Below are positions 8,582 to 16,390 of a DNA stretch of 64,000 bases, in pieces. The position numbers were made by a program, and so were the translations under genes. This stretch comes from Streptomyces kaniharaensis (lineage in GTDB: Bacteria; Actinomycetota; Actinomycetes; Streptomycetales; Streptomycetaceae). The notes under the pieces are model-generated. The model had not been told where the DNA came from and did not search any database. It was given only the letters and a program-made list of their open reading frames with translations. Each line of letters starts with the position of its first letter. Within the stretch, counting starts at the first letter, position 1. The stretch is taken from NCBI RefSeq assembly GCF_009569385.1, contig NZ_WBOF01000001.1, positions 5,123,501 through 5,187,500 on the forward strand. The letters are read 5' to 3'.

Positions 8582-9169
8582 TCACTTGGCGCGCAGGCCG
8601 TTGAGGATGAGGGTCCACACGGCCTCGAAGCGCTCGTCCACCTGCGGGTCGGACCACTCGGACGCGTACGCCGGGTGGTGGAAGTGCGCGGTCGCATCGA
8701 AGACGGCCCGGGCCGTCGTGAGGATGTGGGCGAGCTTGAAGTCCTTCTTCTCCATGCCGTCCTGGACGATCTGGGCGATCTGGTCGACCAGGGTGTCGAT
8801 GTTCGCCCCGACCGTTCGGCTGTTCTCCTCGACCAGCGTCCGGTAGGTCGCGAACAGCTCCGGGTCGTCGAGTGCCTTCTTCCGCTTGGCCGCGAACAGC
8901 GTCACCAGCCAGCGGTGCAGCCGCTCCTCGGCCGGGCCGGGCTCGGTGGAGATGAACGCGAGCTGGAAGTGCGCCTGGTCGAGCCAGCGCTGGGTGACCG
9001 CCTCGCGCAGGGCGGCCTTGCTCGGGAAGTGTCGGTAGACGCTGCTGTGGCTGACGCCGAGGGTCCGGGCGACGTCCACGACGGTGGCCTTGGCCGGGCC
9101 GAACCGCCGGAGGGCATCTTCCGCCGCGGTCAGGATCTGCTCGGCGGTGAGAGTGGTGTCCGTCGTCAC
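8582..9169 (-). CDS. TetR-family transcriptional regulator
   Basis: This 195-residue regulator has an N-terminal helix-turn-helix at about residues 10-55, with the recognition region VVDVARTLGVSHSSVYRHFPSKAALREAV. The ligand-binding domain extends to the C-terminus (AVWTLILNGLRAK). The C-terminal half resembles TetR_C domains of many regulators and gives no ligand. The gene lies 158 nt upstream of the ADP-ribosylglycohydrolase on the same strand. It could regulate itself, that hydrolase, or the paa operon about 3 kb away, which has a TetR-like operator. None of these is shown directly. Confidence 0.92.
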   Translation of the reverse strand: MTTDTTLTAEQILTAAEDALRRFGPAKATVVDVARTLGVSHSSVYRHFPSKAALREAVTQRWLDQAHFQLAFISTEPGPAEERLHRWLVTLFAAKRKKALDDPELFATYRTLVEENSRTVGANIDTLVDQIAQIVQDGMEKKDFKLAHILTTARAVFDATAHFHHPAYASEWSDPQVDERFEAVWTLILNGLRAK

Positions 9170-9606
9170 GGGATGTACGTCCTTCCGGTTCTTCGCCTGC
9201 TGCGGGGGCGGCGGGCGGCGGTGCGGTCAGGGGTCGGTGCGGCGCCGAGTGGAGACAGTCGGGTGGCCCGGATGTAACTGTGGCACGACAGCAAACAGAT
9301 TTCAAAATCTGTTTGCTGTCGCCTGTCATCTGAAATCTGTCAGCCGTGAGCTGTTGCCTGCCGCCGCCAAGTCCAGGTCTCCGATGGCCGTGAGAACGGG
9401 GCGGTGCCCCGTCGCGTTCCCCTAGCATCGAGCCGGAGAGGCGGTGGGGAACTCGGGAGGGGACGGGGGCGGGCGATGCGTACAGTCCTCGGCGGCCGTC
9501 CAGCCGGGAGCCAACGGACAACGTCCCGGCCTGGACAAGGAAGTGCAGACCCCGAGCCCGCCCTGAGCCCGGCCGTCACCCTGAACCTGCTGCCGAAGGA
9601 CGCCCG
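9170..9606. other. Divergent intergenic region with a heptamer palindrome
   Basis: The region separates the TetR gene from the orphan response regulator. Apart from the palindrome at 9285-9365, I see no convincing gene. The right half is GC-rich and probably carries the regulator's promoter. Confidence 0.4.
9285..9365. repeat. Heptamer palindrome, copy 2
   Basis: Perfect 17-bp arms CGACAGCAAACAGATTT (9285-9301 with 9304-9320) surround a 2-nt centre. More heptamers continue to the right (CTGTCATCTGAAATCTGTCA). It is the only copy that is not clearly at the 3' end of a gene. Confidence 0.85.
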
Positions 9607-10266
9607 ATGATCCGCACGATGGTGGTCGACGACGACGCGCCCATGCGTCTCGCCCTCGTCGACCTGCTCGCCCGGGACCCGGCCCTCACCGTCGTCGCCG
9701 AGGCCGTCGACGGGCTCCAGGCCGTCGAACTGGCCGGCAGCATGCCGATCGACGTCGTGCTGATGGACATCCGGATGCCCCGCCTCGACGGCATCGCCGC
9801 CACCCGCCGGCTGCGCGAACTGCCCGACGCCCCACGCGTCATCGCGCTCACCACCGCCGACCTCGACGAGTGCGCCTACCGCGCGCTGGCCGCGGGCGCC
9901 GACGGCTTCCTGCTCAAGGACGCCCCTCCGGCCGAGATCGCGCGGGCCGTCCAGATCGTCGCCGGCGGCCGGAGCATGCTGCACCCGGTCGCCGCCCGCC
10001 GCCTCATCGACCGCTACCACCGCACCGGTGCGCCAAGGTCGGTCGCCGCCCGCAGTCGGGTCGCCGGGCTCACCCCGCGCGAGACCGACGTGCTGCGCGA
10101 ACTCACCGACGGGCTCTCCAACGCCGAGATCGCGGGCGTCCTCGGGATGCGCGAGTGCACCGTCAAGGCGCACGTCAGCCGGATCCTCATCGCGCTCGGC
10201 GTCGGCAGCCGGGTCCAGGCCGCGTTGCTCGCGCGCGACGCCGGGCTGGTCCAGGACGGAGTCTGA
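9607..10266 (+). CDS. NarL/FixJ-type response regulator (orphan)
   Basis: This 219-residue protein has a receiver domain with the acidic pocket Asp8-Asp10, phospho-acceptor Asp54 (VVLMDIRMP), Thr82/83 and Lys104 (FLLKDAPP). It ends in a LuxR helix-turn-helix (LTPRETDVLRELTDGLSNAE, then CTVKAHVSRIL). It should bind DNA when phosphorylated. No sensor kinase gene is adjacent, so its partner lies elsewhere or it works without one. ATG 9607 follows GAAGGACGCCCG. Its targets are unknown. Confidence 0.93.
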   Translation: MIRTMVVDDDAPMRLALVDLLARDPALTVVAEAVDGLQAVELAGSMPIDVVLMDIRMPRLDGIAATRRLRELPDAPRVIALTTADLDECAYRALAAGADGFLLKDAPPAEIARAVQIVAGGRSMLHPVAARRLIDRYHRTGAPRSVAARSRVAGLTPRETDVLRELTDGLSNAEIAGVLGMRECTVKAHVSRILIALGVGSRVQAALLARDAGLVQDGV

Positions 10267-10713
10267 TCTCGGCGCGTAGCGACCCGGGGGCGGTTCGCGG
10301 GGAACGGTTCGGTGACCGGGAACGACCGCGGTGGCTCCGGCCGCGACCTGTCTCGTGCCGCGCGTTGAGCTGGTGTCACCCATCCGGCGTGGAAATGCTG
10401 CTGCTTGGCGGTTTGCGCTGCCGAACCCGGGCGGTGGGTCCATGGTGGAGATGGGTGCGATCCGGCGACCGCGCCCGCGCGCCGATCCAGGCCCGCGCGC
10501 CGTGCGCCCGCCGCCGTTCCCCGACGGGTGCCCGAGGCTGGGCCCGGCCCGGCACGCTGGGAGCAGGGCCACCTCGCAGGAAACCGAACGGTTCTTCTAG
10601 GCTCACATCTCGGCTTCCCTGTGGGGGCGCGCCCAGTGCGCCCACCGCAACGAAGCCGCCGTCCACGGGGTTCCGGGCTGACCGGGGCCACCGGATCGAG
10701 CGAGGAGGACGCA
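10267..10713. other. Intergenic region upstream of the small ORF and peptidase
   Basis: No gene with convincing features was found on either strand. The sequence next to 10700 (GAGGAGGACGCA) provides the ribosome-binding site for the following small ORF. Confidence 0.4.
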
Positions 10714-10887
10714 ATGCCAAGCATGCCGCCCAGCCGTTCCACCGCACTTGGGCCAGACGGGCCGTCCCGACTGATCGCCCACCATCCCGGCCGCCCGGCG
10801 CGGCCCGGCCGGGTTCGGCACCCCGGATGGACCGGCCGGCCGGTGCGGCCGCTGAATACCGGCGGCGGCCGCGGAGGCGAGCGTTGA
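10714..10887 (+). CDS. Small Pro/Arg-rich ORF coupled to the M20 peptidase
   Basis: ATG 10714 follows a near-perfect GAGGAGG element at 7-nt spacing. The ORF encodes 57 residues, starting MPSMPPSRSTALGPDGPSRL and ending NTGGGRGGER. It is rich in Pro, Arg and Gly, with no membrane segment and no cysteine. Its TGA overlaps the proposed TTG start of the peptidase gene (TTGA), a classical arrangement for translational coupling. It may be a leader ORF that controls the peptidase, or a genuine small protein. The sequence resembles nothing I recognise. Confidence 0.4.
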   Translation: MPSMPPSRSTALGPDGPSRLIAHHPGRPARPGRVRHPGWTGRPVRPLNTGGGRGGER

Positions 10888-12221
10888 GTCCCCAGATCGT
10901 CGGGTCGCCGCGTGCCACAGCAGCCGCCACCACCACAGCGGTCGCGACCCCCACCGCCACCTCCGGAGCGGCTGCGGCCGCGACCGTGCCTGCCGCCACC
11001 GACGGTGAAGCCCTCGTCGGCGCCACCGCCCAACTCGCGGCCACCGCGGCGCTTCCCGGCCTCCCGCAGGCTCTCAGCACCCGCGCGCGGGCTCTCGCCG
11101 GCGCCGTCCGGCGTCGCTGCGCCGACCTGGCCCGGATCGAGTCGCCGAGCGGTGACGCTCCCCGACTCGACGCCCTCGCCGAGGAGTTGGCCGCCGGCTT
11201 CCGCGCCACCGGCGCCACCGCCCGGCGCGAACCCGGCCCGGCCGGCGACCACCTCGTCCTGGAGTGGGAGGGGCAGGACGAGACCCTGCCACACCTCCTC
11301 ATCGTCGGCCACCACGACACCGTCTGGCCCGCCGGCACCCTCGCCGACTGGCCCGTCAGCGTGCAGGACGGCACCCTCACCGGCCCGGGCGTCGTCGACA
11401 TGAAGGGTGGACTCGCCGTCCTGGAGGGCGCGTTCGCGATGCTCGCCGACCTCGGGCAGCGCCCCCACCGCACCGTCCGGGTGGTCGTCGTGTCGGACGA
11501 GGAGGTCGGCAGCCCGGACGGGCGGCGCCTGGTGGAGCGCCAACTGCGCGGCGCCGCGGCCGTCCTGGGACTCGAACCGCCGCACCCCGACGGTCGGCTG
11601 AAGACCGCCCGGCGCGGCAGCACCCGGGTGCGGCTCACCGTCACCGGCCGCGAGGCCCACGCGGGCAACGACGCCCACGACGGGGTGTCCGCCGTCGACG
11701 AACTCGTCGACCAGCTCGTCGTCGTCCGCGGACTCGCCGGCCAACCCGGCACGGAGCTCAACGCGGGGCGGATCAGCGGAGGTTCGCGGGCCAACGTCGT
11801 CGCCGGCCGGGCCGAGGCCGAACTCGGACTGCGCTTCGCAACGGTGGAGGCGCAGCGCCGCACGCTCGACAACCTGGCCCGGCTCAGCGCGCTGCGGCCG
11901 GGGGCGCGGGTGCGCACGGAGGTGCTGTCCAGCCGTCCGGCGTGGCCCGAGCGTTCCGGCAACCCGCTGTTGCGGCACGTTCGTTCGCTGGCGGCGGTGC
12001 TGGGGCAGCAGCTGGACGGCGGCCCCGCGGGCGGAGCGGGGGACACAAACCTCCCGGGCTCCCGCGGGCTCCCGACGCTGGACGGCTTCGGCGCGGTCGG
12101 CGCCGGGGCACACGCCCGGGACGAGCACATCCGGCTCGATCAGCTCGCTCCCCGGATCGCCCTGCTGGCGGCGCTCCTCGCCGTACCGCTGCCGAGGCTG
12201 CGCGACCGTACGGAGGGCTGA
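10884..12221 (+). CDS. M20-family metallopeptidase (glutamate carboxypeptidase/ArgE-like)
   Basis: This protein of about 445 residues has the M20 dinuclear zinc site. In order the motifs are LLIVGHHDTVWPAG, GPGVVDMKGGLAVLEG, the catalytic VVSDEEVGSPDG, a glutamate in GLEPP, and the last histidine in VGAGAHARDEHI. The inserted dimerisation domain begins at ARRGSTRVRLTVTGREAHAG. Members remove C-terminal glutamate or deacylate amino acids in the cytosol. The TTG at 10884 with GGAGG 6 nt upstream is the best start. It adds about 50 Ala/Thr-rich residues before the catalytic core, so a later start remains possible. Confidence 0.88.
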   Translation: MSPQIVGSPRATAAATTTAVATPTATSGAAAAATVPAATDGEALVGATAQLAATAALPGLPQALSTRARALAGAVRRRCADLARIESPSGDAPRLDALAEELAAGFRATGATARREPGPAGDHLVLEWEGQDETLPHLLIVGHHDTVWPAGTLADWPVSVQDGTLTGPGVVDMKGGLAVLEGAFAMLADLGQRPHRTVRVVVVSDEEVGSPDGRRLVERQLRGAAAVLGLEPPHPDGRLKTARRGSTRVRLTVTGREAHAGNDAHDGVSAVDELVDQLVVVRGLAGQPGTELNAGRISGGSRANVVAGRAEAELGLRFATVEAQRRTLDNLARLSALRPGARVRTEVLSSRPAWPERSGNPLLRHVRSLAAVLGQQLDGGPAGGAGDTNLPGSRGLPTLDGFGAVGAGAHARDEHIRLDQLAPRIALLAALLAVPLPRLRDRTEG

Positions 12222-12330
12222 CGGGTAGCAGCCGATGAAACAAGCGGCTGGCAGGTGACAGCCGACGGATAACAGATAACAGATGACAGCGAACAGATTA
12301 TGAAATCTGTTCGCTGTCATCTGTTCGCCG
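12219..12330. repeat. Heptamer palindrome, copy 3
   Basis: The copy runs from the TGA of the peptidase gene. Heptamer-like units (GGTGACA, GATAACA, GATGACA) lead into 22-bp perfect arms, AACAGATGACAGCGAACAGATT at 12278-12299 and its complement at 12304-12325, around ATGA. It lies between two genes on the same strand and would form a very stable hairpin in mRNA. Confidence 0.9.
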
Positions 12331-12375
12331 ATCCCCCGTCCCTTGCCAGCCCGCCGCCTCCCCGCGCAGAATGGT

Positions 12376-12397
12376 ACCGACCGAACGGTCAGTCGGT
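12376..12397. promoter_or_regulatory. TetR/PaaR-like operator upstream of paaA
   Basis: ACCGACCGAACGGTCAGTCGGT is an imperfect 22-nt dyad with outer ACCGAC/GTCGGT and inner ACCG/CGGT half-sites. It lies 37 nt before the paaA start. TetR-type PaaR repressors of actinobacteria bind sites of the ACCG...CGGT kind and respond to phenylacetyl-CoA. The assignment is by analogy. Confidence 0.6.
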
Positions 12398-12434
12398 TGA
12401 TGGCAGGATTCAAGGCAGGCGAGAGGGGACCGTG

Positions 12435-13415
12435 GTGACAGCAGAGGTGGCCGAACCGGTCCCCGCGAGCACGCAGGAGGACCTGTTCGAGGCGGTCATC
12501 GCCGCCGAGCAGCGGATCGAGCCCAGGGACTGGATGCCCGACGCCTACCGGGCCACCCTGATCCGCCAGATCGCTCAGCACGCGCACTCCGAGATCATCG
12601 GCATGCAGCCCGAGGGCAACTGGCTCACCAGAGCCCCCTCACTTCGCCGCAAGGCCATCCTCCTCGCCAAGGCCCAGGACGAGGCCGGCCACGGCCTCTA
12701 CCTCTACGCCGCCGCCGAGACCCTGGGCGTCGACCGCGCGGAGCTGACCGAGAAGCTGATCTCCGGCCGCCAGAAGTACTCCTCGATCTTCAACTACCCG
12801 ACCCTGACGTTCGCCGACGTCGGTGTGATCGGCTGGCTGGTCGACGGCGCGGCGATCTGCAACCAGGTGCCGCTCTGCCGCTGCAGCTACGGCCCGTACG
12901 CCCGCGCGATGGTCCGGATCTGCAAGGAGGAGTCCTTCCACCAGCGCCAGGGCTACGAGCTGCTCATGACCCTGATGCGTGGCACCGAGGCGCAGCGCCG
13001 CATGGTCCAGGACGCGGTGGACCGCTGGTGGTGGCCGTCGCTGATGATGTTCGGCCCCTCGGACGCCGACTCCCCGAACACCGCCCGCTCGATGGCCTGG
13101 CGGATCAAGCGCCACACCAACGACGAGCTGCGCCAGCGCTTCGTCGACATGACCGTCCCGCAGGCCGAGCACCTCGGCGTCACGCTTCCCGACCCCGAGC
13201 TGCGCTGGAACGAGGAGCGCGGCGGCTGGGACTTCGGCGAGCCGGACTGGTCCGAGCTGACGCGGGTCATCCGCGGCCAGGGCCCCTGCAACGCCCAGCG
13301 CGTCGAGCGCCGCCGGGCCGCCCACGAGGACGGCGCGTGGGTCCGCGAGGCGGCCGTCGCCTACGCCGCCAAGCGCAGCGCCGAGCAGCACACGGAAGAG
13401 GAGAACGGAAAGTGA
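12435..13415 (+). CDS. paaA: 1,2-phenylacetyl-CoA epoxidase subunit PaaA
   Basis: This protein of 326 residues is the catalytic diiron subunit of the phenylacetyl-CoA epoxidase, which converts phenylacetyl-CoA to its 1,2-epoxide. It is a ferritin-like four-helix bundle. Conserved stretches include AQHAHSEIIGMQPEGNW, KAQDEAGHGLYLY (diiron ligands E..H), KEESFHQRQGYELL (E..H) and the tryptophan-rich WWWPSLMMFGPSDADSPN. GTG 12435 is chosen for spacing to AGAGGGG. It forms an operon with paaB (GTGA overlap), C, D and E. Confidence 0.96.
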   Translation: MTAEVAEPVPASTQEDLFEAVIAAEQRIEPRDWMPDAYRATLIRQIAQHAHSEIIGMQPEGNWLTRAPSLRRKAILLAKAQDEAGHGLYLYAAAETLGVDRAELTEKLISGRQKYSSIFNYPTLTFADVGVIGWLVDGAAICNQVPLCRCSYGPYARAMVRICKEESFHQRQGYELLMTLMRGTEAQRRMVQDAVDRWWWPSLMMFGPSDADSPNTARSMAWRIKRHTNDELRQRFVDMTVPQAEHLGVTLPDPELRWNEERGGWDFGEPDWSELTRVIRGQGPCNAQRVERRRAAHEDGAWVREAAVAYAAKRSAEQHTEEENGK

Positions 13416-13705
13416 CCGAGTCCAAGGCCGGCTGGCCGCTGTACGAGGTGTTCGTGCGCCCCCGGCGAGGGCTGAACCACGTCCACGTCGGCTCGCTGCA
13501 CGCGTCCGACGACCGGATGGCCCTGCTCGCCGCCCGCGACCTCTACACCCGTCGCAACGAGGGCGTCAGCCTCTGGGTGGTCCGCTCGGACGCGATCACC
13601 GCCTCCACCCCGGACGAGCGGGACCCGTTCTTCGAGCCCAGCGGCGACAAGGTCTACCGCCACCCGACCTTCTACGACATCCCCGAGGATGTCCCGCACA
13701 TCTGA
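13412..13705 (+). CDS. paaB: Phenylacetyl-CoA epoxidase subunit PaaB
   Basis: This small subunit of 97 residues starts MTESKAGWPLYEVFVRPRRG and contains the family core LNHVHVGSLHASDDRMALLA followed by ARDLYTRRNEG. PaaB bridges PaaAC units in the full complex and is required for activity. Its GTG start overlaps the paaA stop by 4 nt, implying translational coupling. The C-terminus DIPEDVPHI is typical of the family. Confidence 0.95.
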   Translation: MTESKAGWPLYEVFVRPRRGLNHVHVGSLHASDDRMALLAARDLYTRRNEGVSLWVVRSDAITASTPDERDPFFEPSGDKVYRHPTFYDIPEDVPHI

Positions 13706-13718
13706 CGGGGGAACCACC

Positions 13719-14642
13719 ATGCACGACCACACCGCACCCGCCGCACACGGCGCATCCGCCGACGCCGACGACCACGTCTACCTCAGCCTCGCCGAGGCCA
13801 CCCCCGGCCCCGAGGGCGAGGGCCGCTGGGCGTACGGAACGGGCTTCGCCGACCCGCTGCTCGGCGTGGACACCGCCCTGCCCCCCGGCCTGGACGGCGC
13901 CGACCTCGCCGCCTACTGCCTGATGCTCGGCGACGACGCCCTGATCCTCGCCCAGCGGCTGATCGAGTGGTGCACCCGGGCGCCCGAGCTGGAGGAGGAG
14001 GTCGCGCTCGCCAACCTCGGCCTCGACCTGCTCGGCCAGGCCCGCCTGCTGCTCACCCGGGCCGGCCAGGCGGACGGCTCCGGGCGCACCGAGGACGACC
14101 TGGCGTACTGGCGGGAGGAACACGAGTTCCGCAACGTCCGCCTGGTCGAGACCCCGAACGGCGACTTCGCGTACTCGATCGCCCGGCTGCTCCTGTTCGC
14201 CACCGCCCGCGGAGCGCTGTACGAGGCGCTGAGCACGCACCCGGACCCGGTGCTGGCGGCGGTCGCCGCGCGCGGCGTCAAGGAGCTGGCGTACCACCGC
14301 GAGTACGCCACCGCCTGGACGCTGCGCCTCGGCGACGGCACGCCGTACTCGTCGGCGCGGATGCAGGCAGGGCTGGACGCGGTGTGGCCGCTGCTGGAGG
14401 AGCTGTTCACGGCGCACCCGGTGGAGCTGCGGGCGGGCGTCGACCCGGCGACGCTGCGCGAACCGGTGCTGCGCTCGCTCGCCGCCGTCCTCGCCGAGGC
14501 CGGCCTGAAGCTGCCGGAGGTGCCGCCGCTGGCCACCGTCCTTGGCCGGGCCGGCCGGGACGGCGTGCACACCGAGGCGCTCGGTCCGCTGCTCGCGGAG
14601 CTCCAGGTGGTGGCCCGCGCACACCCGGGGGCGACGTGGTGA
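13719..14642 (+). CDS. paaC: Phenylacetyl-CoA epoxidase subunit PaaC
   Basis: This protein of 307 residues is the structural partner of PaaA. It has the same ferritin-like fold but lacks a full diiron site. Recognisable segments are AAYCLMLGDDALILAQRLIE, EEEVALANLGLDLLGQARLL, YSIARLLLFATARGALYEAL and GVKELAYHREYATAW. The ATG at 13719 follows GGGGGAA. The gene overlaps paaD at its stop. Length and motif order agree with other PaaC proteins. Confidence 0.95.
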   Translation: MHDHTAPAAHGASADADDHVYLSLAEATPGPEGEGRWAYGTGFADPLLGVDTALPPGLDGADLAAYCLMLGDDALILAQRLIEWCTRAPELEEEVALANLGLDLLGQARLLLTRAGQADGSGRTEDDLAYWREEHEFRNVRLVETPNGDFAYSIARLLLFATARGALYEALSTHPDPVLAAVAARGVKELAYHREYATAWTLRLGDGTPYSSARMQAGLDAVWPLLEELFTAHPVELRAGVDPATLREPVLRSLAAVLAEAGLKLPEVPPLATVLGRAGRDGVHTEALGPLLAELQVVARAHPGATW

Positions 14643-15226
14643 CGCACACGGTGACGACCCGTGACCTGGCCTGGGAGACCGCCGCGGCCGTCCCGGACCC
14701 GGAGCTGCCCATGCTCACCCTGGCCGACCTGGGCGTGCTGGCCGGCGTCGAGGTGGACGACGGCAGCGGCACCGTGACCGCCTGGCTGACCCCGACCTAC
14801 TCGGGCTGCCCCGCCGTCGCCGAGATGGCCGCCGATGTGGACCGGCGGCTGCGCGCGGCCGGCTACCGGGACGTCCGGGTCCGGCTGCGGCTGGACCCGC
14901 CGTGGTCCACCGACCTGATCACCGCCGAGGGCCGCCGCAAGCTCGCCGAGGCGGGCATCGCCCCGCCGCGCCCCACCTCCGCGGTCGCCGCGGCCGGGCC
15001 GGTCCCGCTCACCCTGAGCCCCACCCGCGCCGCCGCTCCCTCTGCCACCCCGGCTCCCGCCGCCGCCCGCGTCGCCGTGCCCGTGGCCGCTGTCGCCCCG
15101 GTGGCCTGCCCGCACTGCGGTGGCACCGACACGGAGGAGCTGTCCCGCTTCGGTTCCACCGCCTGCAAGGCGCTCTGGCGCTGCCGCGCCTGCCGCGAGC
15201 CGTTCGAACGCGTCAAGGAGATCTGA
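14639..15226 (+). CDS. paaD: Phenylacetate degradation protein PaaD
   Basis: This protein of about 195 residues has an N-terminal MIP18/DUF59 domain (AAAVPDPELPMLTLADLGVL, then TYSGCPAVAEM). An Ala/Pro linker follows at about 120-155, and the protein ends in a zinc ribbon (CPHCG, then CKALWRCRAC). PaaD is thought to help mature the iron cofactor of the epoxidase. GTG 14639 overlaps the paaC stop (GTGA). GTG 14636 is an alternative one codon upstream. Confidence 0.94.
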   Translation: MTHTVTTRDLAWETAAAVPDPELPMLTLADLGVLAGVEVDDGSGTVTAWLTPTYSGCPAVAEMAADVDRRLRAAGYRDVRVRLRLDPPWSTDLITAEGRRKLAEAGIAPPRPTSAVAAAGPVPLTLSPTRAAAPSATPAPAAARVAVPVAAVAPVACPHCGGTDTEELSRFGSTACKALWRCRACREPFERVKEI

Positions 15227-16390
15227 ATGTCCGCCGCCCGCCCCGCCCGTCGCCCGAGCTTCCACCACCTGCAGATCGCCGAGGTGGAGCGGCTGTGCGA
15301 GGACGCCGTCGCGGTGACCTTCGCGGTGCCGGACGATCTCGCCGCGGAGTACGCCTTCCAGCCGGGGCAGACGCTGACGCTGCGCCAGGAGGTGAACGGC
15401 TGCGACGAGCGTCGCTCGTACTCGATCTGCGCCCCCGTCGGCGGCCCGCTGCGGATCGGCGTCCGGGAGGTGCCGGGCGGCCTGTTCTCCCGTCGGCTGG
15501 TGCGGGAGGCCCGGGTCGGTGACGAACTGGAGGTGCTGACGCCCTCCGGTCTGTTCACCCCCGAGCTCGGCGTCTCCGCCGACCACGTGCTGCTCGCGGC
15601 CGGCTCCGGCATCACCCCGATGCTGTCGATCGCCTCCTCCGTGCTGGCCGCCGACCGCGCCTCGACCGTCACCCTCATCTACGGCAACCGGCGCAGCGAC
15701 ACGGTCATGTTCGCCGACGAGCTGGCCGACCTGAAGGACCGCTACCTCGGCCGCTTCCAGCTGGTCCACGTGCTGTCCCGGGAGACCAGGGACGCCGAAC
15801 TGCTCAGCGGCCGCCTGGATCCCGAGCGGGTGCGGGCGCTGCTGGGCGCGCTGGTGGACGTCGAGACGGTCGGACACTGGTGGCTGTGCGGGCCGTTCGG
15901 CATGGTCGCCGGGGCGAAGGAGCTGCTCGCCGGTCTGGGCGTGCCGGCGGAGCGCGTGCACCAGGAGCTGTTCCACGCCGAGGACGAGCCGATCGTGGAG
16001 CGCGCGGACGAACGGGACGCGGCCGACGCGGCGGACGGCGGCGCGCACAGCGAGGTCACCGTCGTCCTCGACGGCCGCGGCAGCACGCTCACCCTCCCGT
16101 GCGACCGCTCGATCCTGGACGGTGCCCAGCGTTCCCGGCCCGACCTGCCGTTCGCCTGCAAGGGCGGGGTCTGCGGCACCTGCCGCGCGCTCGTCACCGA
16201 GGGTGAGGTGGAGATGCGCCGCAACTTCGCGTTGGAGGAGAAGGAGGTGGCCGCCGGCTACGTCCTCACCTGCCAGGGCCCGCCCGCTGACCGACCGGGT
16301 GACCGTCGACTACGACCGCTGACATGCCGCCGGTGCTGCCCGCGTTCCGCGCGTCGCCCGCGTCTTCGGACAGGTCGGGCCGGCGGATGA
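15227..16390 (+). CDS. paaE: Phenylacetyl-CoA epoxidase reductase PaaE, frameshifted near the end
   Basis: This NAD(P)H oxidoreductase delivers electrons to PaaAC. It has an FAD-binding segment (DERRSYSICAPVGGPLRIGV), an NAD-binding region (LLAAGSGITPMLSIASSVLA) and a C-terminal plant-type 2Fe-2S domain with cysteines in FACKGGVCGTC and VLTCQ. After VLTCQ the frame reads GPPADRPGDRRL and continues 25 extra codons to 16390. The +1 frame instead reads ARPLTDRVTVDYDR and stops at 16322, which is the normal PaaE ending. One extra G in the GGG at 16276-16278 explains this. All iron-sulphur ligands precede the shift, so activity may survive. Sequencing error is possible. Confidence 0.93.
   Translation: MSAARPARRPSFHHLQIAEVERLCEDAVAVTFAVPDDLAAEYAFQPGQTLTLRQEVNGCDERRSYSICAPVGGPLRIGVREVPGGLFSRRLVREARVGDELEVLTPSGLFTPELGVSADHVLLAAGSGITPMLSIASSVLAADRASTVTLIYGNRRSDTVMFADELADLKDRYLGRFQLVHVLSRETRDAELLSGRLDPERVRALLGALVDVETVGHWWLCGPFGMVAGAKELLAGLGVPAERVHQELFHAEDEPIVERADERDAADAADGGAHSEVTVVLDGRGSTLTLPCDRSILDGAQRSRPDLPFACKGGVCGTCRALVTEGEVEMRRNFALEEKEVAAGYVLTCQGPPADRPGDRRLRPLTCRRCCPRSARRPRLRTGRAGG

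Noticed and set aside
9404..9610. A 68-codon + strand ORF before the response regulator
   Set aside because: It has no ribosome site, has Arg-rich composition, overlaps the regulator start and is not recognisable.
10014..12587. An 857-codon - strand frame across the regulator and the peptidase
   Set aside because: It runs antisense to two well-supported genes and the heptamer palindrome and has no family character.
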